Shown in pieces: positions 1 through 6,644 of a DNA stretch of 22,799 nt. The translations under genes were made by a program, and so were the position numbers. The DNA is from CALARM01 sp036746235 (GTDB lineage: Bacteria; Vulcanimicrobiota; SpSt-956; JAKJGF01). The stretch spans positions 1 through 22,799 of the forward strand of contig DAIOEN010000115.1 of assembly GCA_036746235.1 (NCBI GenBank). The letters are read 5' to 3'. The notes below the pieces were generated by a model. That model was given only the letters and a program-made list of their open reading frames with translations, did no database searches and was not told the DNA's origin. Position 1 is the first letter of the stretch, and each line of letters starts with the position of its first letter.

Positions 1-49
1 TGAACGCCTCTTTTTTGCCTTAAAACCGGTCTAAAACGGCTCTGAGTGC
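1..49. repeat. Left copy of 49-bp flanking direct repeat
   Basis: These 49 bases recur at 17695-17743 with a single mismatch (position 22). Weaker similarity continues for about 90 bp (for example TGAATAAGCCC at 78-92 and at 17771 onward). The copy begins at the first base of the window, so the true left end is unseen. It lies upstream of the fliN-like gene. It could be an attachment-site-like repeat bounding the phage-like block or a dispersed chromosomal intergenic element; the sequence does not decide between them. Confidence 0.85.
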
Positions 50-194
50 GGTGTTTTAGAATGGTATTTTTTTGGTGAATAAGCCCTGTTATTTTGCACA
101 TGGCAGGGGTTTTGCCGGTCTTCGGGTCATGGAAGTTTTCTTTATCCTTTTCGACTGGAACTATAGAGGATATTAACGGAAAGGATATGATGAT

Positions 195-515
195 ATGAAA
201 CATAATGAGGAATTGCCTGGAGTTCAATCTGTTATATTTGCCAGTATTGAAGAGGTGAAACAGGAGGAAATTTACCATAGTATAAATCTGGTAAAAGATG
301 TATCAGTTCAGATTGCAGCCGAATTAGGAAGGACGAAAATGCCGGTAAAAGATATTCTTAATCTCAGTGAAGGTACGGTCATAGAACTGGATAAAATAAC
401 AGATGAACCTATAGAATTAATGGTAGATAACAGGGTTTTTGCCAGAGGTGATATAGTCCTCATAGATGATCATTTCGGGATAAGGATAACTGAAATAATT
501 GCCGGCATCCTATAA
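195..515 (+). CDS. fliN: FliN-like flagellar motor switch protein (SpoA domain)
   Basis: This is a 106-residue protein whose residues about 36-104 form a SpoA (FliM/FliN C-terminal) domain. The typical order is visible: a VSVQIAAELGRTKMPVKDIL stretch, an LSEGTVIELDK segment, PIELMVDNRVFARGDIV, then a closing IRITEI strand. FliN is a cytoplasmic subunit of the flagellar C-ring that takes part in CheY-dependent direction switching and in export-substrate docking. The start follows AAAGGAT about 10 bases upstream, and the two earlier ATGs (187, 190) are in another frame. The N-terminal extension is short, so this is a minimal FliN. It is the only rightward gene in the left 13 kb and has no visible flagellar neighbour. 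It looks chromosomal rather than phage-derived, although it sits inside the interval bracketed by the 49-bp repeats. Confidence 0.85.
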   Translation: MKHNEELPGVQSVIFASIEEVKQEEIYHSINLVKDVSVQIAAELGRTKMPVKDILNLSEGTVIELDKITDEPIELMVDNRVFARGDIVLIDDHFGIRITEIIAGIL

Positions 516-567
516 GATTTGTATTTTTAATAGCATATAAACAACAAGATATTTATTATACCTCCTC

Positions 568-593
568 AAAACCTTACCGCATAAGGCTTTTAT
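568..593 (+). terminator. Possible terminator after fliN
   Basis: CCTTA (572-576) pairs with TAAGG (582-586), flanked by A-rich and T-rich sequence and followed by a short T run. The hairpin is short, so termination is plausible but weak. It is correctly placed 60 bp after the fliN stop codon. Confidence 0.35.
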
Positions 594-634
594 TGATATT
601 GTTTATAATTATTATAGACAATACATTTTTTGCA

Positions 635-793
635 TCATTTTATAAAAAAGTTAATCTTATCCTTATGCCATAAGAGTTTATTTTGATTTTTATATACACT
701 GGAAAATTCCAGAAAAACCTCATTTTGTAAAACCCTTATTTTACGCCATTCTTTAAAGTATAAAATGTCGTTAAAGACATCTTTAACGACCAT
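635..793 (-). CDS. Possible 52-aa protein of unknown function
   Basis: This is an ATG-initiated reading frame of 52 codons that begins MVVKDVFNDILYFKEWRK and ends KINFFIK. Composition is protein-like (aromatic and Lys-rich), but the only ribosome-site candidate is an AGGA about 12 bases upstream of the ATG. A degenerate second copy of its first 14 codons is readable at 1008-1052 on the same strand (IVIKDTFNEIILSE followed by a stop). That suggests a dispersed, partly decayed coding repeat rather than a stable gene. The hairpin at 767-790 lies inside its first codons. I do not recognise a family. Confidence 0.3.
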   Translation of the reverse strand: MVVKDVFNDILYFKEWRKIRVLQNEVFLEFSSVYKNQNKLLWHKDKINFFIK

Positions 794-1062
794 GTTGTAA
801 AATCCTGTTTACAATAATTAAACTGCCGGCAGTTTTTCCGTTACCATCTCCCATACAACATGCATAAAATTAAACCTCTCGTAAAATCCTTATTCTATAA
901 GCCTTTTATAAAAACGTTCTCTAAAACGTTCCAGGAATGTTTCTGTGTGAAAATATACCACCGTTATAAAAGAAATCATTCTGAGAGCATTATATTAGCA
1001 AATTTATCTATTCTGATAGTATAATCTCGTTAAAGGTATCTTTAATGACTATATTATATTAC

Positions 1063-1194
1063 CTATGTAATTCCCGGAAAGCTCTCCATAAGCTTAATGG
1101 TTATTTCCATTCCGCAAATTTCAGCTAAAAACCTCATATTTTCAGTTAAACATTCAGGAGTTAGATTATTTAAAAACTCTTTTTTTATGCTCAT
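1063..1194 (-). pseudogene. Truncated Mor-like activator N-terminus after terL
   Basis: A 43-codon frame starts 2 bases after the terL stop. Its sequence (LTPECLTENMRFLAEICGM, then EITIKLMESFPGIT) matches the N-terminal dimerisation segment of Mor/C-type phage transcription activators as I remember them, where 'LAE..G.E..LKL.E.F.G' is followed by 'YIP' and a DNA-binding helix-turn-helix. Here a TAG stops translation exactly where that continuation should begin. In the +1 frame the same bases read GNYI, as expected from a one-base frameshift, but that frame also closes within a few codons and no HTH follows. The ribosome site is poor (AAGGC, 14 bases). I read it as the broken edge of the phage late operon. 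A short intact protein cannot be excluded. Confidence 0.5.
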
Positions 1195-1196
1195 AA

Positions 1197-2726
1197 TTAA
1201 AACATTCGCCTTATGTCACTGGCAGAATATTTAGAATAACCTCTTAACTTATCTTGCATTGTATTCCTTCTTGCTTTTGAAGTTACAATAGAGGTGCTTG
1301 AGCTTGAACCTATTAGCCCTATGGCCATCTCTAAGGCATCTAACAGGTCATCATGCGGAGAGTCAGGATAAAAAAGGTATTCCTCTATAAGCTCTTTCAT
1401 ATTTTCATCTATAAAGATTTTCCCGTTCTCAAAGTATGTTGACAGTCCTATTATCCTGGTATACTTATCTTTTATATTCTTTACTGGTTTTATTCTGAGA
1501 AGTCTTTCATTCAACACCTGCTCTTTTAAAGCAGCCTGATATCCGTTTTCTTCTACTGCAATTTGATTATGTTTCCATCTCTCATTTTTTTGAATAATGG
1601 TTCTTATCTGAGATGTAAAATTAAGCCTATCCTTATAAGCCTCTAGGATATATATGTCCTTATTTGCCGTTACTCCTATGGTGCAGAAGGCAAAATAATC
1701 AGCCTTTTCTTTCTGAGATATTGCCGGGTCAACGGCTCCGTAAACTGTCAGAAGTTCCCCTCTGTAAGTGCAAGTTCCATTCCTTTCCACTTCTCTGGAT
1801 TTATAATATTTCAACCATTCCTCTTTAAAAATCTTCGCTTCCGGGTTAATTGGCTGATTCATAAACTCAGAATTAAAAGCCACTGAACCTATCTTTTTCT
1901 TTTTATCCAGGAGTCTTTCAAGGCTCCATCTGGAAGGCCATAAAGAAGAACCGTCATTTTTAATAGCAGTATAAAACCGGCTCGTATAGGTCTTATTCTT
2001 GAACAAATTTTTTAACAAAGAGTCGAAATGTATTATAGTACCTATAACAAATATTCTGCCGGTGTCAGGGTCAAGGGTATTAAGAAGGGCTTTATTATAC
2101 CAGTTCATCAGTTTCTTTCTCTGTTCAAGGGTCTGAACGTTTTTATCATTCTCCAGGTCATCCACTATAATTAAATCCGGCCTGTGCTGTTTCTTTCTGA
2201 GACCTCTTAACTTATTATCCGCTCCTTTTGCCACTATTTCAATGTCAGACCTGGTTATAATATCGGTGTCTGTCCACTTTACGAAGTTACCCTGAAGATC
2301 TAATTTCGGGTAAATATCATCACCGTAGTAATCATGAAGGGCTTCGTTTTCTTCCAGTTCCTGAACTATATCACGTAAAAAGCCCTGTGCCTGAGTACTG
2401 GTATCACTGACAATAACAATGAAATGTTTTAACTGCTCACATATACACCATAGGGGGAAGGCAAGACTTACCAGGGTGCTTTTAGCAAATCCCCTGGGTG
2501 CTACTACTACGACAGCCTTTTCATTTTCATCCTGTGCAAGCTGAATAATATCGTCGTGCATCTCGCAGGCATCATTATAAAAATAGTGAGATAAGAATTT
2601 ATCTTTGAATTCCTGAAGGGTTAATTTTGGCTTCTCCTGGGTAATGGTATCATATGCAATAGATTTAATTTCCGGCCTTATTTCCTCCCAGTCTTCTTTT
2701 TTCATAAGTTCTTCTATTAAGTTCAT
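1197..2726 (-). CDS. terL: Phage terminase large subunit (ATPase/nuclease)
   Basis: TerL is the motor that pumps phage DNA into proheads and cuts the concatemer. This 509-residue protein has all expected parts. The Walker A-type loop APRGFAKST is at residues 76-84 and Walker B LIIVDDLE near 185-192. The C-terminal RNase H-like nuclease has acidic residues in AVDPA (about D333), VEEN (E392) and the HDDLLDA motif (D459/D460). Length is normal and no catalytic residue is missing, so it looks functional. The ATG at 2726 overlaps the terS stop as ATGA and has GGGGGAG upstream. The longer frame back to 2792 would need a TTG without a ribosome site. It is the last intact gene of the leftward operon; portal and capsid genes, which normally follow terL, are absent. 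Confidence 0.95.
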   Translation of the reverse strand: MNLIEELMKKEDWEEIRPEIKSIAYDTITQEKPKLTLQEFKDKFLSHYFYNDACEMHDDIIQLAQDENEKAVVVVAPRGFAKSTLVSLAFPLWCICEQLKHFIVIVSDTSTQAQGFLRDIVQELEENEALHDYYGDDIYPKLDLQGNFVKWTDTDIITRSDIEIVAKGADNKLRGLRKKQHRPDLIIVDDLENDKNVQTLEQRKKLMNWYNKALLNTLDPDTGRIFVIGTIIHFDSLLKNLFKNKTYTSRFYTAIKNDGSSLWPSRWSLERLLDKKKKIGSVAFNSEFMNQPINPEAKIFKEEWLKYYKSREVERNGTCTYRGELLTVYGAVDPAISQKEKADYFAFCTIGVTANKDIYILEAYKDRLNFTSQIRTIIQKNERWKHNQIAVEENGYQAALKEQVLNERLLRIKPVKNIKDKYTRIIGLSTYFENGKIFIDENMKELIEEYLFYPDSPHDDLLDALEMAIGLIGSSSSTSIVTSKARRNTMQDKLRGYSKYSASDIRRMF

Positions 2727-3322
2727 GGCTTTATCTCTCCCCCTTGTGTAGATTTTAATTTTTCTTTCCACCTGGTTCCTACGTCTGGACAAATGGCATA
2801 TATCACGTTCAAAAGCTCCTCTGAAGTTTTACCGGTCATGGCCTCCTGAACGTTCTTTATTGTTTCAGGCTCTTCTTTAAAAAGTTCCTCATATAGCAAG
2901 GCAATAGATAGAACATTAGCATATTTCATCTTATCAATAGAGGAAGGATTAACTGAGTCTATGAATTCTTTTGCGAATTTTACCTGTTCCCGGAACTCTT
3001 TAAGCAGTAATATTTTATCCCGTGTATCTTCAACGCCTGATTTTACTTCTTCAAAATACCGGTACATCTCTTCTATTTTGGCCTGAGTATTAAAAATAGA
3101 TGTCTCTATTGTCTGTATGAAATTTTCTACCCGTGCCGGTTCAGCTTTTTGTAATATTGTTTCAAACTCTGGTTTTATTTTTCTTAATCTATGCTCTACC
3201 TGCCCCCTTGATATATGCAATTCCTCTGCAATCCCTCTAATAGATATACCCTCTGACCTCATTTTCAGTATGGTATTATTCAATTCTCTATCTTCTATAG
3301 TTTCGATTTTTACTTCTTCCAC
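2723..3322 (-). CDS. terS: Phage terminase small subunit-like DNA-binding protein
   Basis: This 199-residue protein has an N-terminal helix-turn-helix at about residues 18-48 (ILKMRSEGISIRGIAEELHI, then SRGQVEHRL), a helical and probably oligomerising middle (60-125), and a C-terminal region ending in a basic tail. Small terminase subunits recognise the packaging start site and hand DNA to TerL. Assignment rests mainly on position directly before, and translationally coupled to, terL (4-base ATGA overlap). Families of TerS are highly divergent. The start is GTG, set by AGGAG 9 bases upstream. Just upstream of this start lies an array of TGTCTT/AAGACA repeats (3338-3378), a plausible binding target for this protein. 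Confidence 0.8.
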   Translation of the reverse strand: MEEVKIETIEDRELNNTILKMRSEGISIRGIAEELHISRGQVEHRLRKIKPEFETILQKAEPARVENFIQTIETSIFNTQAKIEEMYRYFEEVKSGVEDTRDKILLLKEFREQVKFAKEFIDSVNPSSIDKMKYANVLSIALLYEELFKEEPETIKNVQEAMTGKTSEELLNVIYAICPDVGTRWKEKLKSTQGGEIKP

Positions 3323-3337
3323 TGTATCAACTCCTAT

Positions 3338-3378
3338 TTAAGACATGTCTTAATGTGTCTTGCCTCTGTCTTAAGACA
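3338..3378. promoter_or_regulatory. TGTCTT/AAGACA repeat array before terS
   Basis: Five copies of the hexamer TGTCTT or its complement AAGACA occur in about 40 bp. Two form the 16-bp perfect palindrome TTAAGACATGTCTTAA (3338-3353), one stands alone at 3356-3361, and two form the 12-bp palindrome TGTCTTAAGACA (3367-3378). The array fills the gap between the stop of the upstream 94-aa gene and the terS ribosome site. It could be a TerS-binding packaging site (pac/cos region) or an operator for late transcription. No T run follows on the coding strand, so a terminator is less likely. Confidence 0.55.
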
Positions 3379-3663
3379 TTATTTATCATCAATTTTTTCC
3401 ATAACTTCTTTTAGAAACCAGTATACTGAGAATAAATCCGTAAAATATCTCTGGCATCTATTAAACTTTAAAACCCATGCCCCCTGGTAAACCATTCCAA
3501 GATGTTTAAAATTCTGCCTATAAAACCATAGCTTAACCTGATTGTTAAATACCTTTCTTGATATTAAATAGGCAATCATAGACATAAGTTTCCTCTTTAA
3601 AATATATGAACTTATTTTTATGGTATTATAACTTCTTTTGTTTAACAGTTCTGCCGGCTTCAT
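3379..3663 (-). CDS. Hypothetical basic protein between dnaC-like gene and terS
   Basis: This 94-residue protein is not recognised. It is rich in Lys/Arg and aromatic residues (SYILKRKLMSMIAYLISRKV near the middle, FKHLGMVYQGAWVLKF later) and has no clear transmembrane segment or metal motif. The ATG has an excellent ribosome site (AAGGAGGAGG, 6-7 bases away), which supports real translation. It starts 18 bp after the helicase-loader stop and ends directly against the TGTCTT repeat array. By position it may be a small regulatory or RusA/HNH-type accessory protein common just before terS, but none of the diagnostic residues are visible. Confidence 0.7.
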   Translation of the reverse strand: MKPAELLNKRSYNTIKISSYILKRKLMSMIAYLISRKVFNNQVKLWFYRQNFKHLGMVYQGAWVLKFNRCQRYFTDLFSVYWFLKEVMEKIDDK

Positions 3664-3681
3664 AGGTTCTTCCTCCTCCTT

Positions 3682-4632
3682 TTATTTCATTCTCCAGTCC
3701 TGGCCATTAATTTCAACATTGGAACATTGTTCTGATATTCTGGAACATATCGCCTTTGCTATCCATTCATCTATTGATGAAAACCTCTCTCCTATAGCAT
3801 TTAAGCTGAAATTAGATGTTATAACCATAGGCTTCATTGCCTCGTATCTATTATTTATAATCTCATAAATTTTTTCCAGAACCCAGAAAGAAGGTTTTTC
3901 CTTCCCTAAATCATCTATAACCAGGAGATTAACATTTGAATACAGGGAAATAATTTTATTCTCTTCTTCCTGATTATTTCCATAGGTTTGTTTTATCCTG
4001 GAAAGCAGTTTTATTGAAGTTCCGAATATTACAGGAATTTGTCTGTTAATCAAGAGGTTTGCAATAGAAACAGCCAGATGTGTTTTACCCGTTCCTACTG
4101 TGCCAGTAAAAAATATCCCCGTGCCGGTTCTTTTGAATTCCTCAAACACTTCTGCGTAATGCCTGGCTTTTTTATAGGCAGATCTGTTATCGTCGGTAAT
4201 AGTAAAATTTTCAAAAGTCCTGCTTCTAAACCTTTCTTCTATGTTGCTTTGAGAAAAGAGCTTATTAATTTTTTCTCTCATTATCCGGTCTTTCTCCTCT
4301 TCTTCTGTTTTTTTCTCCTCCTTCTCCTTCTCTTCCAGTGCCCGGGTACAGTTACATGAGGCATCACACCATAACCATATACGATTTTCAAAAGGATGTA
4401 ACATTCCTATCGGCTCTGTATCTTTCTTACAATGAAAGCAAGTTATATAAGGTGGTGGGGGGGGAGGAATAGAAAATTCAATTCCTGCTTTCTTGGCCTC
4501 CGTTAAGGTATATGACCATTTTTCCCTAATTTCTTTGTCCTTCATCTCCTTCATCTTCCGGTAAGATAATGAGGTCTTTACATTCATATCCTGTAAATTT
4601 TGGTTTTTTCGTTCCTGCTCCATAGGCTCCAT
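3682..4632 (-). CDS. DnaC/IstB-type replicative helicase loader
   Basis: This 316-residue AAA+ ATPase resembles phage and bacterial DnaC/DnaI loaders, which place the hexameric replicative helicase on origin DNA. Residues 1-125 contain a four-Cys putative zinc site (CFHC at 65-68 and CDASCNC at 89-95), a run of six prolines at 56-61 and a charged EK-rich linker. The ATPase domain follows: Walker A GTVGTGKTH (177-185), Walker B LLVIDDLGKE (236-245), sensor-1 ITSNFS (271-276) and a C-terminal arginine-finger-like SRISEQ (298-302). The chosen ATG has AAGGG 8 bases upstream but overlaps the preceding initiator gene by 107 bp. Internal ATGs at 4554 and 4545 have no properly spaced ribosome site. 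It probably acts with the overlapping DnaD/O-like gene. Confidence 0.9.
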   Translation of the reverse strand: MEPMEQERKNQNLQDMNVKTSLSYRKMKEMKDKEIREKWSYTLTEAKKAGIEFSIPPPPPPYITCFHCKKDTEPIGMLHPFENRIWLWCDASCNCTRALEEKEKEEKKTEEEEKDRIMREKINKLFSQSNIEERFRSRTFENFTITDDNRSAYKKARHYAEVFEEFKRTGTGIFFTGTVGTGKTHLAVSIANLLINRQIPVIFGTSIKLLSRIKQTYGNNQEEENKIISLYSNVNLLVIDDLGKEKPSFWVLEKIYEIINNRYEAMKPMVITSNFSLNAIGERFSSIDEWIAKAICSRISEQCSNVEINGQDWRMK

Positions 4633-5455
4633 CTGTTATCCCTTCTTTCTTTTTCCTGAATTCGCTCAATATGGCATCCTTGAAATACTTAAAAGAATTG
4701 ATTTTCCCGGTCGCCGGGTCTCTGGCTTTCCGCTCTGCCATCGCCGCCATGGTACTTTTTATCATGGTTATCCGACTGGATAAAGGTTCAGAGGTATCAG
4801 GGGAATTAATAACCTCGGTAATAGCAACATAATCAGGGGAATTTGCAGTTCTTCCGGTAAGAGTAAAATAATAATTTGCAATTTCTTCGACAGCAGATTT
4901 TTCTTTTATTTCCTCTTTTGATTTTTCGGTAATAGTAATAGCAGTAGTAAAATCATCAGAAAAATCCCCCCTATTACTATTACTATTATTCTCTACCCTA
5001 TTACTATTACTATTAACATTACTATTACTATTATTCTCGTAGCTCCGTACTTCCCCCGTACTGGGTATAATTGGGAGAAGTACTTCCCCCGTACTGGGTA
5101 TAATTGAGAGAAGGTCTGTTTCGTTACCGGGAGGAGGTATTTTTGAAGCAACCTTATATTTAGGATGTTGGTAAATATCCCACTTTACAATAGAGGCAAA
5201 TATTTCAGAATTTACTTTATATAATAATATGCAACCAGTTTTATATAAAACTTGCAAATCTGATTTTATTTCTTCAAGAGAAACATTATCCACAGGGAAA
5301 ACAGCAGCTTTTATGGATATGGGAGAAGCTTTTATTCTCCCTTCATCATCGGCCAATGAGAACATACCTATAAATAATAGTCTTTGCCGGAAATTTAACT
5401 CTAAAAAGTTCTCGCTTACCCATATAGACGGCCATATAAATCTTTGTTTTGACAT
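4526..5455 (-). CDS. Replisome organizer / DnaD-like replication initiator
   Basis: Residues 1-105 of this 309-residue protein match the winged-helix N-terminal domain of phage replisome organizers: RFIWPSIWVSENFLELNFRQ, then RLLFIGMFSLADDEGR and an IVKWDIYQHPKYK strand. Such proteins bind the phage origin and recruit the helicase loader, here encoded by the overlapping next gene. Residues about 115-137 are two near-identical 11-residue repeats (IIPSTGEV). Residues 140-162 are low-complexity Asn/Ser, and both stretches arise from DNA repeats (4971-5112). A C-terminal helical domain (190-290) resembles the segment that contacts the loader in DnaD-type proteins. The start has AGGGG 7 bases upstream. 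It belongs to the leftward replication/packaging operon. Confidence 0.8.
   Translation of the reverse strand: MSKQRFIWPSIWVSENFLELNFRQRLLFIGMFSLADDEGRIKASPISIKAAVFPVDNVSLEEIKSDLQVLYKTGCILLYKVNSEIFASIVKWDIYQHPKYKVASKIPPPGNETDLLSIIPSTGEVLLPIIPSTGEVRSYENNSNSNVNSNSNRVENNSNSNRGDFSDDFTTAITITEKSKEEIKEKSAVEEIANYYFTLTGRTANSPDYVAITEVINSPDTSEPLSSRITMIKSTMAAMAERKARDPATGKINSFKYFKDAILSEFRKKKEGITDGAYGAGTKKPKFTGYECKDLIILPEDEGDEGQRN
4971..5112. repeat. Tandem 33-bp repeat plus AT-rich triplet tract (candidate origin)
   Basis: Two tandem 33-bp units (5047-5079 and 5080-5112, one mismatch) each contain GTACTTCCCCCGTAC, i.e. GTAC on both sides of a C run. They adjoin an AT-rich stretch of CTATTACTATTACTATTA-type triplets (4971-5038), present as two related blocks. 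Iterons next to an easily melted AT tract inside an initiator gene are the layout of lambda-type origins. Because the unit is 33 bp the frame is kept. A purely protein-level linker expansion is the alternative. Confidence 0.55.
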
Positions 5456-5470
5456 GTTTTTCCCCTTTCC

Positions 5471-5548
5471 TTAATCATTATTCCTTATAAAATCATATAG
5501 AACACTCTGAAAAGTACTCCAGTTACTTGACTCTAATATTTTAGCCAT
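5471..5548 (-). CDS. 25-aa micro-protein
   Basis: ATG-initiated frame of 25 codons (MAKILESSNWSTFQSVLYDF, then IRNND), preceded by GGAG about 9 bases before the ATG. That GGAG sits directly behind the stop codon of the upstream 43-aa frame. It ends 16 bp before the initiator gene. Tight spacing and good ribosome sites on both sides favour translation. Function is unknown; it might simply couple translation into the initiator gene. Confidence 0.45.
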   Translation of the reverse strand: MAKILESSNWSTFQSVLYDFIRNND

Positions 5549-5560
5549 AATTTATTCTCC

Positions 5561-5692
5561 TTATTTAATATTCAGCAGGAATGGAAAGAAGAGGAAAGAA
5601 TACACATATAAGGTCGAACCGTTAAGTTTAAAAAGTGTCCTGTCCTGCTTAACCAGGACTCTTTTAATTTTATCCCATTTATCACGGTTCAT
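5561..5692 (-). CDS. 43-aa small protein with hydrophobic C-terminus
   Basis: This 43-codon frame has a basic N-terminal half (MNRDKWDKIKRVLVKQDRTL) and an aromatic, hydrophobic C-terminal half (LYVYSFLFFPFLLNIK), so it could be a small membrane-associated peptide. The ATG is 9 bases after AGAGG. Its stop codon reads TAAGGAG, so termination places ribosomes on the next gene's ribosome site, typical of a compact phage operon. I recognise no family. Coding status rests on ribosome sites and spacing only. Confidence 0.5.
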   Translation of the reverse strand: MNRDKWDKIKRVLVKQDRTLFKLNGSTLYVYSFLFFPFLLNIK

Positions 5693-5713
5693 AGTTCAAT
5701 CCTCTTCTTTTAC

Positions 5714-5998
5714 TCATCTATTTATCCTGATATATAATTCATCCGGGATTTTATCCAGTGCATTGCCTGACCCACTGGATAATAATAAATCTTCCTCTAT
5801 AAGCCTTAAACAAAATACTTTCCAGTCCTTACCCTTGCCGATAATCTTATATCCTATCTTATAAATTCTTTTCGATAATTCTTCTAAAGACTGGCAACAT
5901 ACGCCCATATTTATTCCCTTTTCCGGCCTGTAAATTAACATGTCATTCTGTAATATAACCTGTCCGACTTTTCCATCTTTCCTGATAACTTCTATCAT
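5714..5998 (-). CDS. Hypothetical 94-aa phage protein
   Basis: A small alpha/beta-looking protein: an N-terminal strand pair (IEVIRKDGKVGQVILQNDML), a helix (SLEELSKRIYKIGYKIIG), and a second pair around KDWKVFCLRLIEEDLL. It has two adjacent Cys (about 34-35), not enough for a metal site. The start is set by GGAG 9 bases before ATG. It lies between the SSB-like gene and the micro-genes leading to the replication initiator, so a role in replication is possible by position only. No family is recognised. Confidence 0.7.
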   Translation of the reverse strand: MIEVIRKDGKVGQVILQNDMLIYRPEKGINMGVCCQSLEELSKRIYKIGYKIIGKGKDWKVFCLRLIEEDLLLSSGSGNALDKIPDELYIRINR

Positions 5999-6027
5999 CT
6001 TGCATCACTCCGTTAATGTGGCAATAT

Positions 6028-6573
6028 TTACCATCCCTGATACGCCTCATATGGCGTGTTTAGATCTGCCTCCTCCTGTCCCGGCTCGCCTGGCTCCTTT
6101 GAATTCTCCGTTATATTCTCCTGCCGGGCCTCCGGTACGGTTACATCCTGCAAAGGGGTTGCCGGTGATTTCTTCTTTAGAGTCTTAAACAGGATGATGT
6201 TAGGATAATCACCGCTTTCCTTTTCTGCTATCTCAATAATGGCTCCCACTTCCCGACTGGTAAGGTGTCGAATGTCCAGTTCCGCGAACTCTTCAAGGGT
6301 AAGAACTCTCCCAAAATAACCCTTTGTTAACTTGGTCAGGTTCGCTTTCTGGCCTCCTGTATATTCCTGGGCAGTCGTGTAATAAATCCTGAAGGGTTCG
6401 CCCTGGGAGTTAACCGCTCCCACCGTTTCAAATGTCCATCTGAGTTTATTGAATTCCTCGCCTCTATAGGTCATAGTAATAGGTTCTATGGCCTTAAGTC
6501 TGAGTTTATATTCTCCTGGTTCTGGCATCTCATAACTTCTGAGTTCTATATTGAATTGCTCTGTTAATTTCAT
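6028..6573 (-). CDS. DUF669-like / SSB-like phage protein
   Basis: This 181-residue protein begins with a pattern seen in phage DUF669-type single-strand DNA-binding-like proteins: MPEPGEYKLRLKAIEPIT, then GEEFNKLRWTFETV, then a beta segment around PFRIYYTTAQEYT and LTKLTKGYFG. Strand-rich residues 10-135 are followed by an acidic, Pro/Glu-rich tail (140-181) that resembles the disordered tail of SSB proteins, although it ends in YEAYQGW rather than the DIPF tip. The ribosome site is strong (GGAGG, 9 bases). It is upstream of the replication genes in the same operon, and no conventional ssb is visible. The family assignment is from remembered sequence pattern and is moderate. Confidence 0.6.
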   Translation of the reverse strand: MKLTEQFNIELRSYEMPEPGEYKLRLKAIEPITMTYRGEEFNKLRWTFETVGAVNSQGEPFRIYYTTAQEYTGGQKANLTKLTKGYFGRVLTLEEFAELDIRHLTSREVGAIIEIAEKESGDYPNIILFKTLKKKSPATPLQDVTVPEARQENITENSKEPGEPGQEEADLNTPYEAYQGW

Positions 6574-6602
6574 AATTTTTACCTCCGTTTAAATGGTCTT
6601 TA

Positions 6603-6633
6603 AAGGGCATTTAAAAGGTGTTTAAACGCCCTT
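6603..6633. promoter_or_regulatory. TTTAAA-rich hairpin between two operon genes
   Basis: AAGGGCATTTAAA (6603-6615) pairs with TTTAAACGCCCTT (6621-6633) with one mismatch around a 5-base loop. Additional TTTAAA copies flank it. On the coding (minus) strand no T run follows, so it looks more like an mRNA processing, stabilising or attenuating element than a terminator. Confidence 0.45.
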
Positions 6634-6644
6634 CAAAAATTAAA

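Larger units (their letters stand above)
516..1062. other. Intergenic stretch with hairpins and tiny ORFs
   Basis: No recognisable gene fills this gap between fliN and the end of the phage-like operon. Visible structures are a perfect 11-bp stem GTCGTTAAAGA/TCTTTAACGAC at 767-790, a diverged copy of it at 1027-1048, and TTGTAAA/TTTACAA at 795-814. There is also a 16-bp perfect palindrome AAACTGCCGGCAGTTT at 820-835. Leftward micro-ORFs exist at 890-979 (29 codons, ETFLERFRERFYKRLIE end, no clear ribosome site) and 818-865 (15 codons, GAGAGG 9 bases before ATG). It may be the scar of a deleted phage late region. Confidence 0.5.

Noticed and set aside
2727..2792. N-terminal extension of terL
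   Set aside because: It would need a TTG at 2792 without ribosome site and a long overlap with terS; the ATG at 2726 has ATGA coupling and a strong ribosome site.
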